Below, piece by piece: positions 1-7,078 of a DNA stretch of 10,604 nt. Within the stretch, counting starts at the first letter, position 1; every line of letters begins with the position of its first letter. The notes under the pieces were generated by a model. It worked only from the letters and a program-made list of their open reading frames with translations, had not been told where the DNA came from and did no database searches. The position numbers were made by a program, and so were the translations under genes. The stretch covers positions 1,630,001-1,640,604 of the forward strand of contig JAACMV010000024.1 of the NCBI GenBank assembly GCA_010909725.1. The letters run 5' to 3'. This DNA is from Picochlorum sp. 'celeri'. Its lineage: Eukaryota > Chlorophyta > Trebouxiophyceae.

Positions 1-1
1 T

Positions 2-961
2 ACCTATATAGTTAACTGTTGGCGTCGCTGGGAAACTGACACAAACCCTGCGCATTGGATGATGAAACTAGGTGTTCTATTTTCCTTGTCACTACGCTCT
101 CTGAATTACAGAGACAGAGCCAATAATGAAGCTGTGCCTCGAATGGATCAGATATTGCACATCTTTTTCCATCAGTGTGCGAATCCTTTCCACAATAAGT
201 GGGAATGGGGACAGTATGTTTGGAGGATAATATCCTCATCCCTTCCTCCAGCATCTTTAACTTGGGCAGCTGGAGATCCTCCAGGCAGAAGCAATGCCAC
301 GCAAAAGCCAGTCCTTTACTGCTTCAAGTCTTGCTTTTTTGACCATAATTATGGTATATGGATTCAGGAAGGAGATATTCAACAGTGGCAGAAGGCATTG
401 GAACCATTCTCTCCTGAAGCACAAATCAGTCAATCTGAGAGGTGCTGCAGAATAGGTATATTTCAGAGAAAGACTGGTCAATCTCTGCGATCATTCACTA
501 ATTTAAACGACCTCCGCCTACTGGCACAGAAATATTCCCCATACCCAATTGAGATTGTGTCAATTGATGAATCAGAGCCTGTCAGCAAGCAAATTATGAT
601 CTTCAATTCCTTTGATATCTTGATGAGTCCTCATGGTAGCCATCTTGCGAATTTATTGTTTACATCGCGCAAAATTACATTGATAGAAATCATATCCTGT
701 GCAGCAGACGAGGTTTTCAAGGAGAACGGTGAACTACTGGGTGTTGATTACATCCTCAGCACCGGCCATGGAACAGGTGCTTCCTGCCCGGAGGCTGCCA
801 AAAGATCTTATCTACAGGCTGTATCTCATCATAGAGGAAATGATGATATTCTTCGATGCGATATTAGCACAAAAAATTGTGATGTGCACGTAAATCTATC
901 TGTTATTGAGAGCATTTTAGCGTCCAAAACTACTCCTGAATTGCCCAGGAGACGGATGTAA
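2..961 (+). CDS. GT61-family glycosyltransferase (DUF563-like), 5'-partial
   Basis: The frame is open to the left window edge, so the N-terminus, including any signal anchor, is missing; 319 residues are visible before TAA. The first ATG in view (59) is internal: the residues before it (NPAHWMMK) fit the Asn-Pro-x-His-Trp region near the start of GT61 catalytic domains. Further GT61 hallmarks follow in order: RIGIFQRK with a following R.FTN segment (about nt 449-520), then FDILMSPHGSHLANLLF (about nt 611-661), which matches the family signature ending in HGaxLxNxxF, then TLIEI. GT61 enzymes act in the Golgi or ER lumen and transfer xylose, arabinose or GlcNAc from nucleotide sugars to glycans or proteins; the sugar used here cannot be told. 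The C-terminus (PRRRM) lies inside a duplicated 38-bp repeat, so the last residues may be recent. The gene converges on the minus-strand SGNH gene. Family call is good; substrate is unknown. Confidence 0.8.
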   Translation, partial: TYIVNCWRRWETDTNPAHWMMKLGVLFSLSLRSLNYRDRANNEAVPRMDQILHIFFHQCANPFHNKWEWGQYVWRIISSSLPPASLTWAAGDPPGRSNATQKPVLYCFKSCFFDHNYGIWIQEGDIQQWQKALEPFSPEAQISQSERCCRIGIFQRKTGQSLRSFTNLNDLRLLAQKYSPYPIEIVSIDESEPVSKQIMIFNSFDILMSPHGSHLANLLFTSRKITLIEIISCAADEVFKENGELLGVDYILSTGHGTGASCPEAAKRSYLQAVSHHRGNDDILRCDISTKNCDVHVNLSVIESILASKTTPELPRRRM

Positions 962-985
962 GGATCACTGTACAGTGAGAGATAC
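948..985 (+). repeat. 38-bp direct repeat, copy 1, spanning the GT61 stop codon
   Basis: This 38-bp stretch is identical to 1036-1073. It includes the last four GT61 sense codons, the TAA stop and 24 bp of 3' flank. A perfect 14-bp palindrome, TCACTGTACAGTGA, sits inside at 965-978. Both copies are followed, at different distances, by a shared TAAAAGTGTGGACCCT stretch. Confidence 0.9.
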
Positions 986-999
986 CTGTAAAAGTGTGG

Positions 1000-1035
1000 A
1001 CCCTACCCTAGGAGACCCTACCCTACCCTATACCC
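1000..1035. repeat. Short CCCTA-rich, telomere-like tract
   Basis: The plus strand holds several CCCTA units (1001-1010 and 1016-1030) and ends in TATACCC. The minus strand therefore carries four GGG runs with 2-4 nt loops (1035 to 1016), enough for a G-quadruplex. It resembles the G-rich tail at the right end of the window, including the GGGTATA beginning. It may be an interstitial telomere-like tract or part of the local repeat. Confidence 0.6.
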
Positions 1036-1073
1036 GGAGACGGATGTAAGGATCACTGTACAGTGAGAGATAC
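1036..1073 (+). repeat. 38-bp direct repeat, copy 2
   Basis: Identical to 948-985, with the same 14-bp palindrome at 1053-1066. The second copy is preceded by CCCTA-type repeats and followed by a 27-bp palindromic insert before the shared GTGTGGACCCT tail. Lack of any mismatch suggests a recent duplication. Confidence 0.9.
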
Positions 1074-1100
1074 ATACACATACAAATTTTGTACGTGTAT
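1074..1100. repeat. 27-nt near-perfect palindrome
   Basis: Reads as its own reverse complement apart from one mismatched pair and the centre base (arms ATACACATACAAA and TTTGTACGTGTAT). It replaces three bases that follow the first 38-bp repeat copy, so it looks like an insertion specific to copy 2. It could form a cruciform, or a hairpin in RNA. Confidence 0.7.
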
Positions 1101-1348
1101 AAAAGTGTGGACCCTGCCCTATCTTGTAAACCAATTTGCTTATTACGCATGACAATCCTGGTTTGCGCTGCTTTTTTGAGGCACAACATTGCACTGCTCA
1201 TACAAATGAACAGTTGTAAGAGGCTACTTTCCTGCGGGTAACCCCTGATTCCGGTGAAGGAATCATTTTCCTTTCAATTCCAATTTCATTGAATACAGCC
1301 CTTGGTAATGCAAGACTTTATCCCAACTTGTCCTCTAGCATGTTGAGG

Positions 1349-1354
1349 TTTATT
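1349..1354 (-). terminator. Candidate AATAAA poly(A) signal of the minus-strand SGNH gene
   Basis: AATAAA on the minus strand, about 140 nt downstream of the stop codon at 1495-1497, in an A/T-rich context. Its position fits a normal 3' UTR. No transcript evidence is available. Confidence 0.4.
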
Positions 1355-1494
1355 TTTCTCACTGCCTGTCCTACGCGTCTCACCCAGACTTAGTCACACA
1401 TTTCGTGTCGTAATATCCGACATGCGGTTCAGCAACTTTCACACACAAGACCAAATGTCCTATAATAAATACGGAGAAATCTTTCAGATTTTGG

Positions 1495-2574
1495 TTAAGA
1501 GGACAGTGGGCAAAGCAGATTGAGCATGATGTGATTTTTCCACCGGTACAGGCTGGTCTGGAAGTGGGCCGCGTCCTGTGCAAGTACTAGTCTATCTCTT
1601 GTCAAATGAAAAAAGTCAATGACCGTCCACTTTGGATCTCTTTTGGATGAAAAAAAATCTAGGACGAAGTCATTATACCTCCTTATGAGTATATTTCGGT
1701 CTGCAACTTTTTGGACATAGGCATCGTCGCCCTTCATCGCCACCATGTGCGACAATGTCCACAAAAACTGTGCCTGATGCAATGCAGGATGGGCCGAAAG
1801 GGTGGCATAAATATGCTCTATGTGCTCTGGAATCGAACTGTACTCAACGTTATGAAGTCCGAATCCTACAATCAGTAGATCTACTCGGGTATTATTTGCT
1901 TGGAGGCTATTTAATGTTGGTACAACAAACTGTTCAAGATGCTCAAATCTCCATGCACTGAGCTTGTATATATCTGGCCTCTGCTTGATATGGGCACATG
2001 GTAACAGGGCTGCTTTCTCAAGTGTCATCCCTTTAGAGGCGGTTTCTTTTGCATTAATCATTATGTTATCGTTATTCTCCATCCAAGAGACCATAATGCG
2101 CCTCATATGACTATCTCCGAATGCGAGAATTGTTTTAAATTTGCGTAGGCAATCACATGCTTTCGGCATAGGGAAAGGCACTATTTCTCTTGTCCCCTTA
2201 TGTGTTATCATCGATAAGCTGTAATTAAAAGGTAGGAAAGCTGCTTTTGCTTCTCCAAGAAGTCCGCAATTCTGCTTACAAGTAATATTGTAATTTCTTG
2301 TGGAAATATTGTTGGCTGAACTCACCCAGTCCGCAGGTAGGACCACTGTCTTCGGAGACGTGCGTGTCCACCTGAAATCCATCATGTTCTCACCGGTTGA
2401 TTGGAGCTCGCGTGAGAATTTTTGCGTGCACAAATACCGTGTCATGCTACCACAAAAGACGTCTCTCTCTCTGTATATGTATTTCTGCGCCAGAGGGTAA
2501 AGCATCAAGAATGATGCAGCAAGCAAGTAAAAAGGGGCCCATTTGAATCGCAGAATGGAAGCGAAACTTTCCAT
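1495..2574 (-). CDS. Type II membrane SGNH / PC-esterase-like protein (TBL/NXPE/CAS1 superfamily)
   Basis: A 359-residue single-exon frame. The ATG at 2574-2572 is chosen because no other ATG lies between it and the in-frame upstream stop (2596-2598). A short basic N-terminus is followed by one hydrophobic segment (residues about 13-28), then a luminal domain. SGNH/PC-esterase landmarks: block I AFGDSHMRR (Ser155 the likely nucleophile), a GFGLHN block (about 238-242), and C-terminal QDAAHF with Asp334 and His337 as the likely Asp-x-x-His pair. Sequons at 89, 96, 117 and 227 support lumen exposure. Members of this superfamily add or remove O-acetyl groups on glycans (plant TBL, animal CASD1, fungal Cas1). 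The direction of reaction and the substrate here are unknown. It is head-to-head with a diverged paralogue and convergent with the GT61 gene. Confidence 0.78.
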   Translation of the reverse strand: MESFASILRFKWAPFYLLAASFLMLYPLAQKYIYRERDVFCGSMTRYLCTQKFSRELQSTGENMMDFRWTRTSPKTVVLPADWVSSANNISTRNYNITCKQNCGLLGEAKAAFLPFNYSLSMITHKGTREIVPFPMPKACDCLRKFKTILAFGDSHMRRIMVSWMENNDNIMINAKETASKGMTLEKAALLPCAHIKQRPDIYKLSAWRFEHLEQFVVPTLNSLQANNTRVDLLIVGFGLHNVEYSSIPEHIEHIYATLSAHPALHQAQFLWTLSHMVAMKGDDAYVQKVADRNILIRRYNDFVLDFFSSKRDPKWTVIDFFHLTRDRLVLAQDAAHFQTSLYRWKNHIMLNLLCPLSS

Positions 2575-2996
2575 CTGCACAGCCGCTGACCAAGTCTAAT
2601 CTAAAATTGATAAAATGAGATTACAATGTAATAGTTACAGCACCAACCGGAGAGGCGGCAAGCTCATCTGACACTTTGCGAGTTCCCGATCAATGGAGGG
2701 AATTGTCCATCGGAGGCCCCATTCCGATACCATGGGCAGAAAATAAAGCGAAATGAAATATAATAATAATAATACGACAGATACGAAAAGTATTTGAAAC
2801 CTGCTATACCGGCCCAAAATAGGAGCACAGCACCATCAGTCTAGGATGCACGAGAAGCCCTGAGGACAACAACAAAAAGCCCAAAGAGAGGAAGGTGTAG
2901 CCATTACTTTTTTTCAACAAAGCATAAGTGCGAGTATCTCTTCCCATTCGCGAGGATATCATTCACAGCCCTGGATTAGGATACGACACAGTGCAG
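2575..2996. promoter_or_regulatory. Shared divergent promoter region of the two SGNH-like genes
   Basis: The 422 bp between two opposed start codons must hold the promoters or 5' UTRs of both genes, and a bidirectional promoter is likely. It contains a copy of a dispersed repeat (2633-2722), an AAT microsatellite (2758-2774) and A/T-rich stretches. Both genes have the same ten bases, GTGCAGATGG, around the ATG. No convincing TATA box can be assigned. An alternative is that the CAG before each ATG is a splice acceptor with a noncoding exon upstream. Confidence 0.5.
2633..2722 (+). repeat. Dispersed repeat F, copy 1
   Basis: Shares GTTACAGCACCA plus a roughly 48-bp core (2680-2727) with 7133-7193. 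The core runs from GAGTTCCCG to CGGAGGCCCCA and aligns without gaps; a 31-bp stretch between the two blocks has no match in the other copy. Most differences are transitions, and several are TG or CA here where the other copy has CG, which fits decay of methylated CpG in this copy. Confidence 0.7.
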
Positions 2997-4169
2997 ATGG
3001 GAGGTTTGCCCGACTTTCGACGATTGAGGAGTGAACTTCTTCCTGCGCATCTGCCCTCATTATTATCAATAGTATTGATACTTGGACTAGCATGTACATA
3101 TACGTACATATATCTTAACAGAGAACCAATGATCGGCTCGGGTCTACAGTTAAAACCTTGTCCAGGGTGTGGCCACCCGGAAATGCTTGTGAATTCGGCA
3201 TCGGTCACGTGGAAATCAGCCAACGATACGCTGATTTTCCCTTGCAATGTGGAAGTCGAGCCTGTGTGGTGTCCCTATTGGATGGGTGAAAGTGTGCTGT
3301 CAGTGATGATCACGAATGATACGGCGACTCTCAGAAGTGAAATCTATTCTTTATCTTTGAATAATTCACATCTAGAGCACATTCTTCTCAATTGGAATGA
3401 ATCTTACTACATTCCGATATTGGAGATACAAGAGAGAACGGTAGCAATCCCTCCAAGGGATTGCATGGGTTCAATGAATATTGATGAATTTGCCTGGCGA
3501 GGCAGTGAACTGATTTTGTCCGATCGACTGCGTGAAGTGGTTTTGCAAAACGTAACGCGTGGCTTGCAGCCTCATATTCGATACAGTCGTCTCGTTTTAA
3601 TAGGAACATCAGAAACTCGCAGGCTTTTTGGTGAAATGTGCAGAGTACAACAGCTAACTCCAGACAGGAAGCTCGAGCCAAAGACCACATTTGCTGAATG
3701 TGGACCGATTAAGTTTGTATCCAATGTAGGGTGCAGTTTTACAGACGCTATTGACAAGATGAACTTAACAAGTAGAAGCACCTTTATCAGTGCATCATGT
3801 GGCCTACATGGTGAATATCTGGATAATATTAATCACTGGAACATGACATTGACATCGATAAAGGATTGGGCCTTGGCATATCAACAAAGGACTAAAAATG
3901 CGTTCCAGTTCCGAACGTCAAATGCTGTGAACCCGTTGAACACAAAACCACCTCACCTTGCCCTGGCCAGAAACAACATCAGATCACAGAAATGGTCAGA
4001 TATGTGTCAGCAAGTTTTTGGACGAGATAATATATCGATATTCGACGTGTACTTGTTCACAAAAACAATTTTTTGGACAGCAACAGACCATGTACATTAC
4101 AATACTCTGGTGTATTCTGGGTTGGCTCAGCTCCTGAAGCAATCCATTCCTGTAGTGTTTGACAAGTGA
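2997..4169 (+). CDS. Type II membrane SGNH / PC-esterase-like paralogue with GTSE in place of GDSH
   Basis: 390 residues from the first in-frame ATG; the frame is open back to a TAA at 2925-2927 but has no earlier ATG. One membrane segment (about 18-40) follows an Arg-rich tail. The luminal part has a CPGCG cysteine pair (about 55-59), eight N-glycosylation sequons (76, 107, 122, 134, 185, 256, 282, 345), then the SGNH landmarks. Block I is LIGTSETRR (Ser205 kept, Asp and His of GDSH replaced by Thr and Glu), then SCGLHGEY (about 267-274), then TDHVHY with Asp364 and His367. The spacing and the GLH..EY and D..H(F/Y).T..Y blocks match the minus-strand neighbour, so they are old paralogues. The Ser, Asp and His triad candidates remain, so it may be active, but loss of GDSH could also mean a non-catalytic partner. 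The frame ends TGA then TAA. Confidence 0.75.
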   Translation: MGGLPDFRRLRSELLPAHLPSLLSIVLILGLACTYTYIYLNREPMIGSGLQLKPCPGCGHPEMLVNSASVTWKSANDTLIFPCNVEVEPVWCPYWMGESVLSVMITNDTATLRSEIYSLSLNNSHLEHILLNWNESYYIPILEIQERTVAIPPRDCMGSMNIDEFAWRGSELILSDRLREVVLQNVTRGLQPHIRYSRLVLIGTSETRRLFGEMCRVQQLTPDRKLEPKTTFAECGPIKFVSNVGCSFTDAIDKMNLTSRSTFISASCGLHGEYLDNINHWNMTLTSIKDWALAYQQRTKNAFQFRTSNAVNPLNTKPPHLALARNNIRSQKWSDMCQQVFGRDNISIFDVYLFTKTIFWTATDHVHYNTLVYSGLAQLLKQSIPVVFDK

Positions 4170-4660
4170 TAAAAGCCAGCATCATTGGAATTCGGTTCCA
4201 TTACTGAGTCTTTTAGAAAACTGTGAGCAAATTGCGGAAAAGGAAGAGAAATGATGCACTGAACAAACCAGAGAGAGCAGTTTGTTGTGGCCTCCTTGTC
4301 TGAACAGCTGTGACGCGAGAGGAAGTCACAATTTAGGACATTCGACACGGTGTCCACAGGAATACCATCTGCGGCACGTATAATGTCATATTTAATTACA
4401 AGTGATATATTTAATGCTAAAAAATCTGCTTTCTTCTCTCTCTCTCGAGGGCGTGGGACCACCTCGGTCGTTGCAATGCCCAGGGCTCGTGGCTGTGGGT
4501 CGGACTGCCAATAGCCAAGGCCTTTTCAACCACCCTGAATGTTGAAATACAATTTGATAGGTTTTGTAGGCATATGAATGAATACGTTATCTGCCTCGCA
4601 TGATTTTGTCGTGGTGGTGGATTCTCGCCAGAATTCTCTCTCCCCATCTGTCTGCCTGGA
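4170..4660. other. Downstream flank of the plus-strand SGNH gene, no gene seen
   Basis: No AATAAA follows closely after the stop. The only plus-strand candidate is at 4749-4754, inside element copy A, which would give a 3' UTR of about 580 nt. A minus-strand open frame (4127-4462) overlaps the SGNH gene's last codons and has no family features. A CT microsatellite lies at about 4431-4446. Confidence 0.4.
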
Positions 4661-4670
4661 AGATTATTCC

Positions 4671-4760
4671 TCGGTCCAACAGGACACTGGACCGGCTCAA
4701 CACACGATCGTTATGGGCTGTTTCCCCTTTCTCTCCCTAAATGACCACAATAAAAAAACA
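4671..4760 (+). repeat. ACAATAAA-box dispersed element, copy A
   Basis: Begins with a hairpin, CGGTCC / GGACCG with an 11-nt loop (4672-4694), and ends in ACAATAAAAAAA at 4747-4758. Copy B (6636-6735) has the same stem sequence, the same loop length, and nearly the same distance from hairpin to box (75 against 78 nt). The segment between is diverged. As AATAAA is included, it could also act as the poly(A) site of the SGNH gene upstream. Confidence 0.6.
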
Positions 4761-5298
4761 GGACAAAATCGAACCCAGTCCGCATTCATACTTTTTTTAT
4801 TCATTATTTTACGGAATGCAAAACGTCTTGTGCGTAGCATCTTCGGTGCAACCGATCGGTAGACCGCACCATAGTGCAAATCCATGGGCCTTGTGTAGGC
4901 ACTCTCCCCTCCTCCTCCTCCTCCAGACAGAGGTACATCACTTCTTTTTCTCGCACTCTGTTTCAGTGGTCGCCCTCCTTGTTTCCTTTATTGTCACTGT
5001 TTATAGAGGGACACGAGTTGTAGGCATGGTGCATACGGAAGAATGTCTGGTTTGTGTTGGACACAAAGCAGAAAGAAGCCAGTCACCTCGTTCTAGATGG
5101 CATTCTGACAAATTCACACCAACTCTCCCACCATTGCTCGTCATTCATTTTGTTGTCTAATCTTCTTGTACGAGGATACGACGTGGTGGTATTGTTTCAG
5201 TAAAGCCAGGCGCGTTTTTTCACTTGTTGTTGCTGTGTGGTGCACAATTCCAGACATGATGTGCATGTTTGTATGTGCGTCTCCACAAGCAATGGGGG
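4761..5298. other. Intergenic, no supported gene
   Basis: Contains T-rich and CT-rich runs, a CTC/CTT trinucleotide stretch (about 4903-4924) and a 10-bp palindrome ACCGATCGGT at 4851-4860 that recurs in element copy B (6657-6666). Open frames here lack domain features and have low-complexity composition. I see nothing else. Confidence 0.4.
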
Positions 5299-5562
5299 AT
5301 GCTGGACGACCCCCTCAACCACCTGTGTCAGCGTCTGGTCCACTGTTTTGATATCTCATCATATGACAATAGAGCACACTGGACTGCGATGGATGGGACC
5401 GATTCCGACACGTTGCTGTCGTTGGCTTGTTGTTGTGGCAGCAGCAGCATCAATGGTGTGATTGTGGCCTGTCGATTCTCACAGGCAGATGAGAGACACG
5501 GCGCCAGTCCCTTCCAAGAACACACACTGTCTCTCTCTATGTTTTGTCCTTCCGTCTATTGA
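5299..5562 (+). CDS. Possible exon or small ORF of unknown function
   Basis: From an ATG at 5299 the frame runs 87 residues to TGA. The composition looks more protein-like than the neighbouring frames: MLDDPLNHLC at the start, a CCCGSSS segment, and a mixed hydrophobic and polar pattern (VIVACRFSQADERHG). No family is recognised and no promoter or splice site is clear, so a chance frame remains likely. The overlapping plus-strand frames at 5237-5461 and 5462-5713 look worse. Confidence 0.2.
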   Translation: MLDDPLNHLCQRLVHCFDISSYDNRAHWTAMDGTDSDTLLSLACCCGSSSINGVIVACRFSQADERHGASPFQEHTLSLSMFCPSVY

Positions 5563-5584
5563 GTGTTGGACTGCTCTATCTTCT

Positions 5585-5610
5585 GGTAGTAGTAGTAGTG
5601 GTGGTGGTGG
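5585..5610 (+). repeat. TAG/TGG trinucleotide microsatellite
   Basis: (TAG)n passes directly into (TGG)n over 26 bp, then meets an inverted ACCAC. A simple repeat with no coding claim. Confidence 0.75.
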
Positions 5611-6419
5611 AGCACCACTCAAACTACAGGGTGAGCTCACCTGCTCTCTCTTGTCATTGGCTTTTGCGTTATTCAAATCGATGCGATTGGCTGGAGTTTA
5701 TTACAAAACATGATAATAAACTTTCTTTGTTCTTTAGTTTTACGTTGAAGGTAGGTTCATTGCTGTGTAGCAGAGAAGCCTCGTTTTTTTCTGTAGCTCC
5801 TACGTTTTCATCCAGGTCAGTGCAGGAGCTGTCTTGTGGTCGCCACATGCTCTGCTCTTTGGTGGACAGACAACACCTATCATTTCAACCAAAACTAGAT
5901 TGATTCTAATGTATTATATTGTTCTTTTTTCTCTAGTAAAGCAGCCGAGTGTCGGGACGGGCAGGGTGTGTTGCATGATTCCCAACAATCCCTGCATGTG
6001 TGTGTGTGTGGAGGTATGTATAGGGTAGGGAGCTGTTTTGCTGTTTTGTTGGTTATGAGTGTAACAGCATGTCGCCAGTGTGGTTCTGGACTTCCTTCCA
6101 GAGTGACACGGCATGCTGCCAACATGCGCTCACCAGCCGTTGCCGACAGGGAGCGTTCAACCTTCACACGCAGTGAGGTTCGACTACAGTGTGGATTGCA
6201 TAGCAATTAATCATACAGTGGGTATCTCTCATATTCACTAAAAGTACTCGAATTAGAAGTTACATGAGAGGTAATAATGACCCTCATTATATGAAATGAC
6301 AGCGATTGTGACGAGGATGATAGATCTCTCCCAGGATCTCATTGTCCTAGAATTTTCCTAGAAATCCACTCCTGCAAGGACGTAGCTCTCTGCTACAATG
6401 AGTCTGTGGACGGTGGGTG

Positions 6420-6436
6420 AGCACACATTGTGTGCT
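6420..6436. other. 17-nt hairpin next to a TAC run
   Basis: Perfect 7-bp stem AGCACAC / GTGTGCT with loop ATT, followed by CTACTACTACTC (6441-6452). No poly-T follows, so a terminator role is not supported. Confidence 0.5.
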
Positions 6437-6508
6437 ATTGCTACTACTACTCTCTTGGTTGTTTCTACCTGGAGCAGCAATGGCAGTGATTATTGCTGTT
6501 TGTTTTCA

Positions 6509-6547
6509 GTAGTAGTAGTAAATCAATAGTAATAGTAATAGTTGTAG
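6509..6547 (+). repeat. AGT/AAT trinucleotide microsatellite
   Basis: (AGT)n followed by degenerate (AGTAAT)n. The opposite-phase TAC run lies about 60 bp upstream. Confidence 0.7.
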
Positions 6548-6635
6548 AAAAGAAGAAGAACAAAAGGTGTAGTAGTAGAAGAGGTATCTCGTCAAAGGTC
6601 TTGTCTCCATCGGGAGGGGTAGATAGACTGAAGGC

Positions 6636-6735
6636 ATCGGTCCGACAGGGTATTGGACCGATCGGTGAGGTCGCCATCCTTTTCTTTTCTCAGGCGTGTC
6701 CGTCCGTAAATGATGACAATAAAAAAGGACGACCA
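6636..6735 (+). repeat. ACAATAAA-box dispersed element, copy B
   Basis: An 8-bp stem ATCGGTCC / GGACCGAT with an 11-nt loop (6636-6662), then GAGGTCGCC, then a 40-bp block (6696-6735) that matches copy C (8734-8773) at 38 of 40 positions. The ACAATAAAAAA box is at 6716-6726. The distance from CAGGG in the loop to the box is 70 nt in both B and C. It lies directly left of the 11-bp minisatellite. Confidence 0.75.
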
Positions 6736-6742
6736 CGGCAAA

Positions 6743-7028
6743 GTAACCGTCAAGTATCCAGCAAGTATCCAACAAGTAACCGGCAAGTAACCGGCAAGTA
6801 ACCGGCAAGTAACCGGCAAGTATCCAGCAAGTAACCGGCAAGTAACCGGCAAGTATCCAGCAAGTAACCGGCAAGTAACCGTCAAGTATCCAGCAAGTAA
6901 CCGGCAAGTAACCGGCAAGTAACCGGCAAGTAACCGGCAAGTATCCAGCAAGTAACCGGCAAGTAACCGGCAAGTAACCGGCAAGTATCCGGCAAGTAAC
7001 CGGCAAGTAACCAGCAAGTAACCGGCAA
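6743..7028 (+). repeat. 11-bp minisatellite, 26 units
   Basis: Exactly 26 contiguous 11-bp units without length variation, consensus GTAACCGGCAA. Variants include GTATCCAGCAA (units 2, 8, 11, 14 and 19), GTAACCGTCAA, GTATCCAACAA, GTATCCGGCAA and GTAACCAGCAA. As 11 is not a multiple of 3 and no phase contains a stop on the minus strand, all three minus frames stay open and read repeats of GYLPVTCRLLA. That explains the long open frames here, and I do not call them genes. Confidence 0.95.
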
Positions 7029-7040
7029 ATAACATTTTTG

Positions 7041-7075
7041 GTCGGGTTTTTTTATTGTATTCTATTCCGGAAGGC
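7041..7075 (-). repeat. Inverted relative of the ACAATAAA-box element, copy D
   Basis: On the minus strand, CCGGAATAGAATACAATAAA (7070 to 7051) followed by a run of A and CCCGACCA resembles the box region of copies B and C. With copy B it flanks the minisatellite in inverted orientation. The minus-strand AATAAA (7056-7051) is also the first such signal downstream of the minus-strand gene at 7511-8104. Confidence 0.45.
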
Positions 7076-7078
7076 AGT

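Larger units (their letters stand above)
962..1494. other. Convergent intergenic region, shared 3' flanks
   Basis: Apart from the repeats at 948-1115, I see no gene here. A TTTATT on the plus strand at 1349-1354 gives AATAAA on the minus strand about 140 nt past the stop of the minus-strand SGNH gene, and is the best poly(A) signal candidate for it. No clear AATAAA follows the GT61 gene on the plus strand close to its stop. Confidence 0.5.
5563..6440. other. Intergenic, no supported gene
   Basis: Holds the TAG/TGG microsatellite, a short TG run (5997-6010) and a hairpin at 6420-6436 (AGCACAC / GTGTGCT, 3-nt loop). Open frames on both strands between 5900 and 6210 overlap each other and show no domain signal. 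Confidence 0.4.

Noticed and set aside
2635..2817. Minus-strand 60-residue frame with a hydrophobic segment, possibly a third signal anchor
   Set aside because: It starts at TTG, its Leu run comes from an AAT microsatellite, and its C-terminal half is repeat F read backwards.
1..4169. Giant-virus origin of the intronless glycan genes
   Set aside because: The neighbouring DNA has large noncoding repeat-rich stretches and no viral core genes are present.
4164..4172. TGA followed by TAA at the end of the plus-strand SGNH gene, with TGA also inside the 7511-8104 frame, as a hint of TGA reassignment
   Set aside because: Trp is coded by TGG throughout, the three main genes contain no in-frame TGA, and a tandem stop plus one broken frame is weak evidence.
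4127..4462. Minus-strand 111-residue frame overlapping the end of the SGNH gene
   Set aside because: It overlaps a well-supported gene, its start lies in a CT-rich run, and no domain is visible.
4741..5160. Plus-strand 139-residue frame
   Set aside because: It begins inside the ACAATAAA element and is driven by T-rich and CTC runs; no family features.
6743..7028. CRISPR-like array
   Set aside because: Units are 11 bp and contiguous with no spacers, and the setting is eukaryotic.
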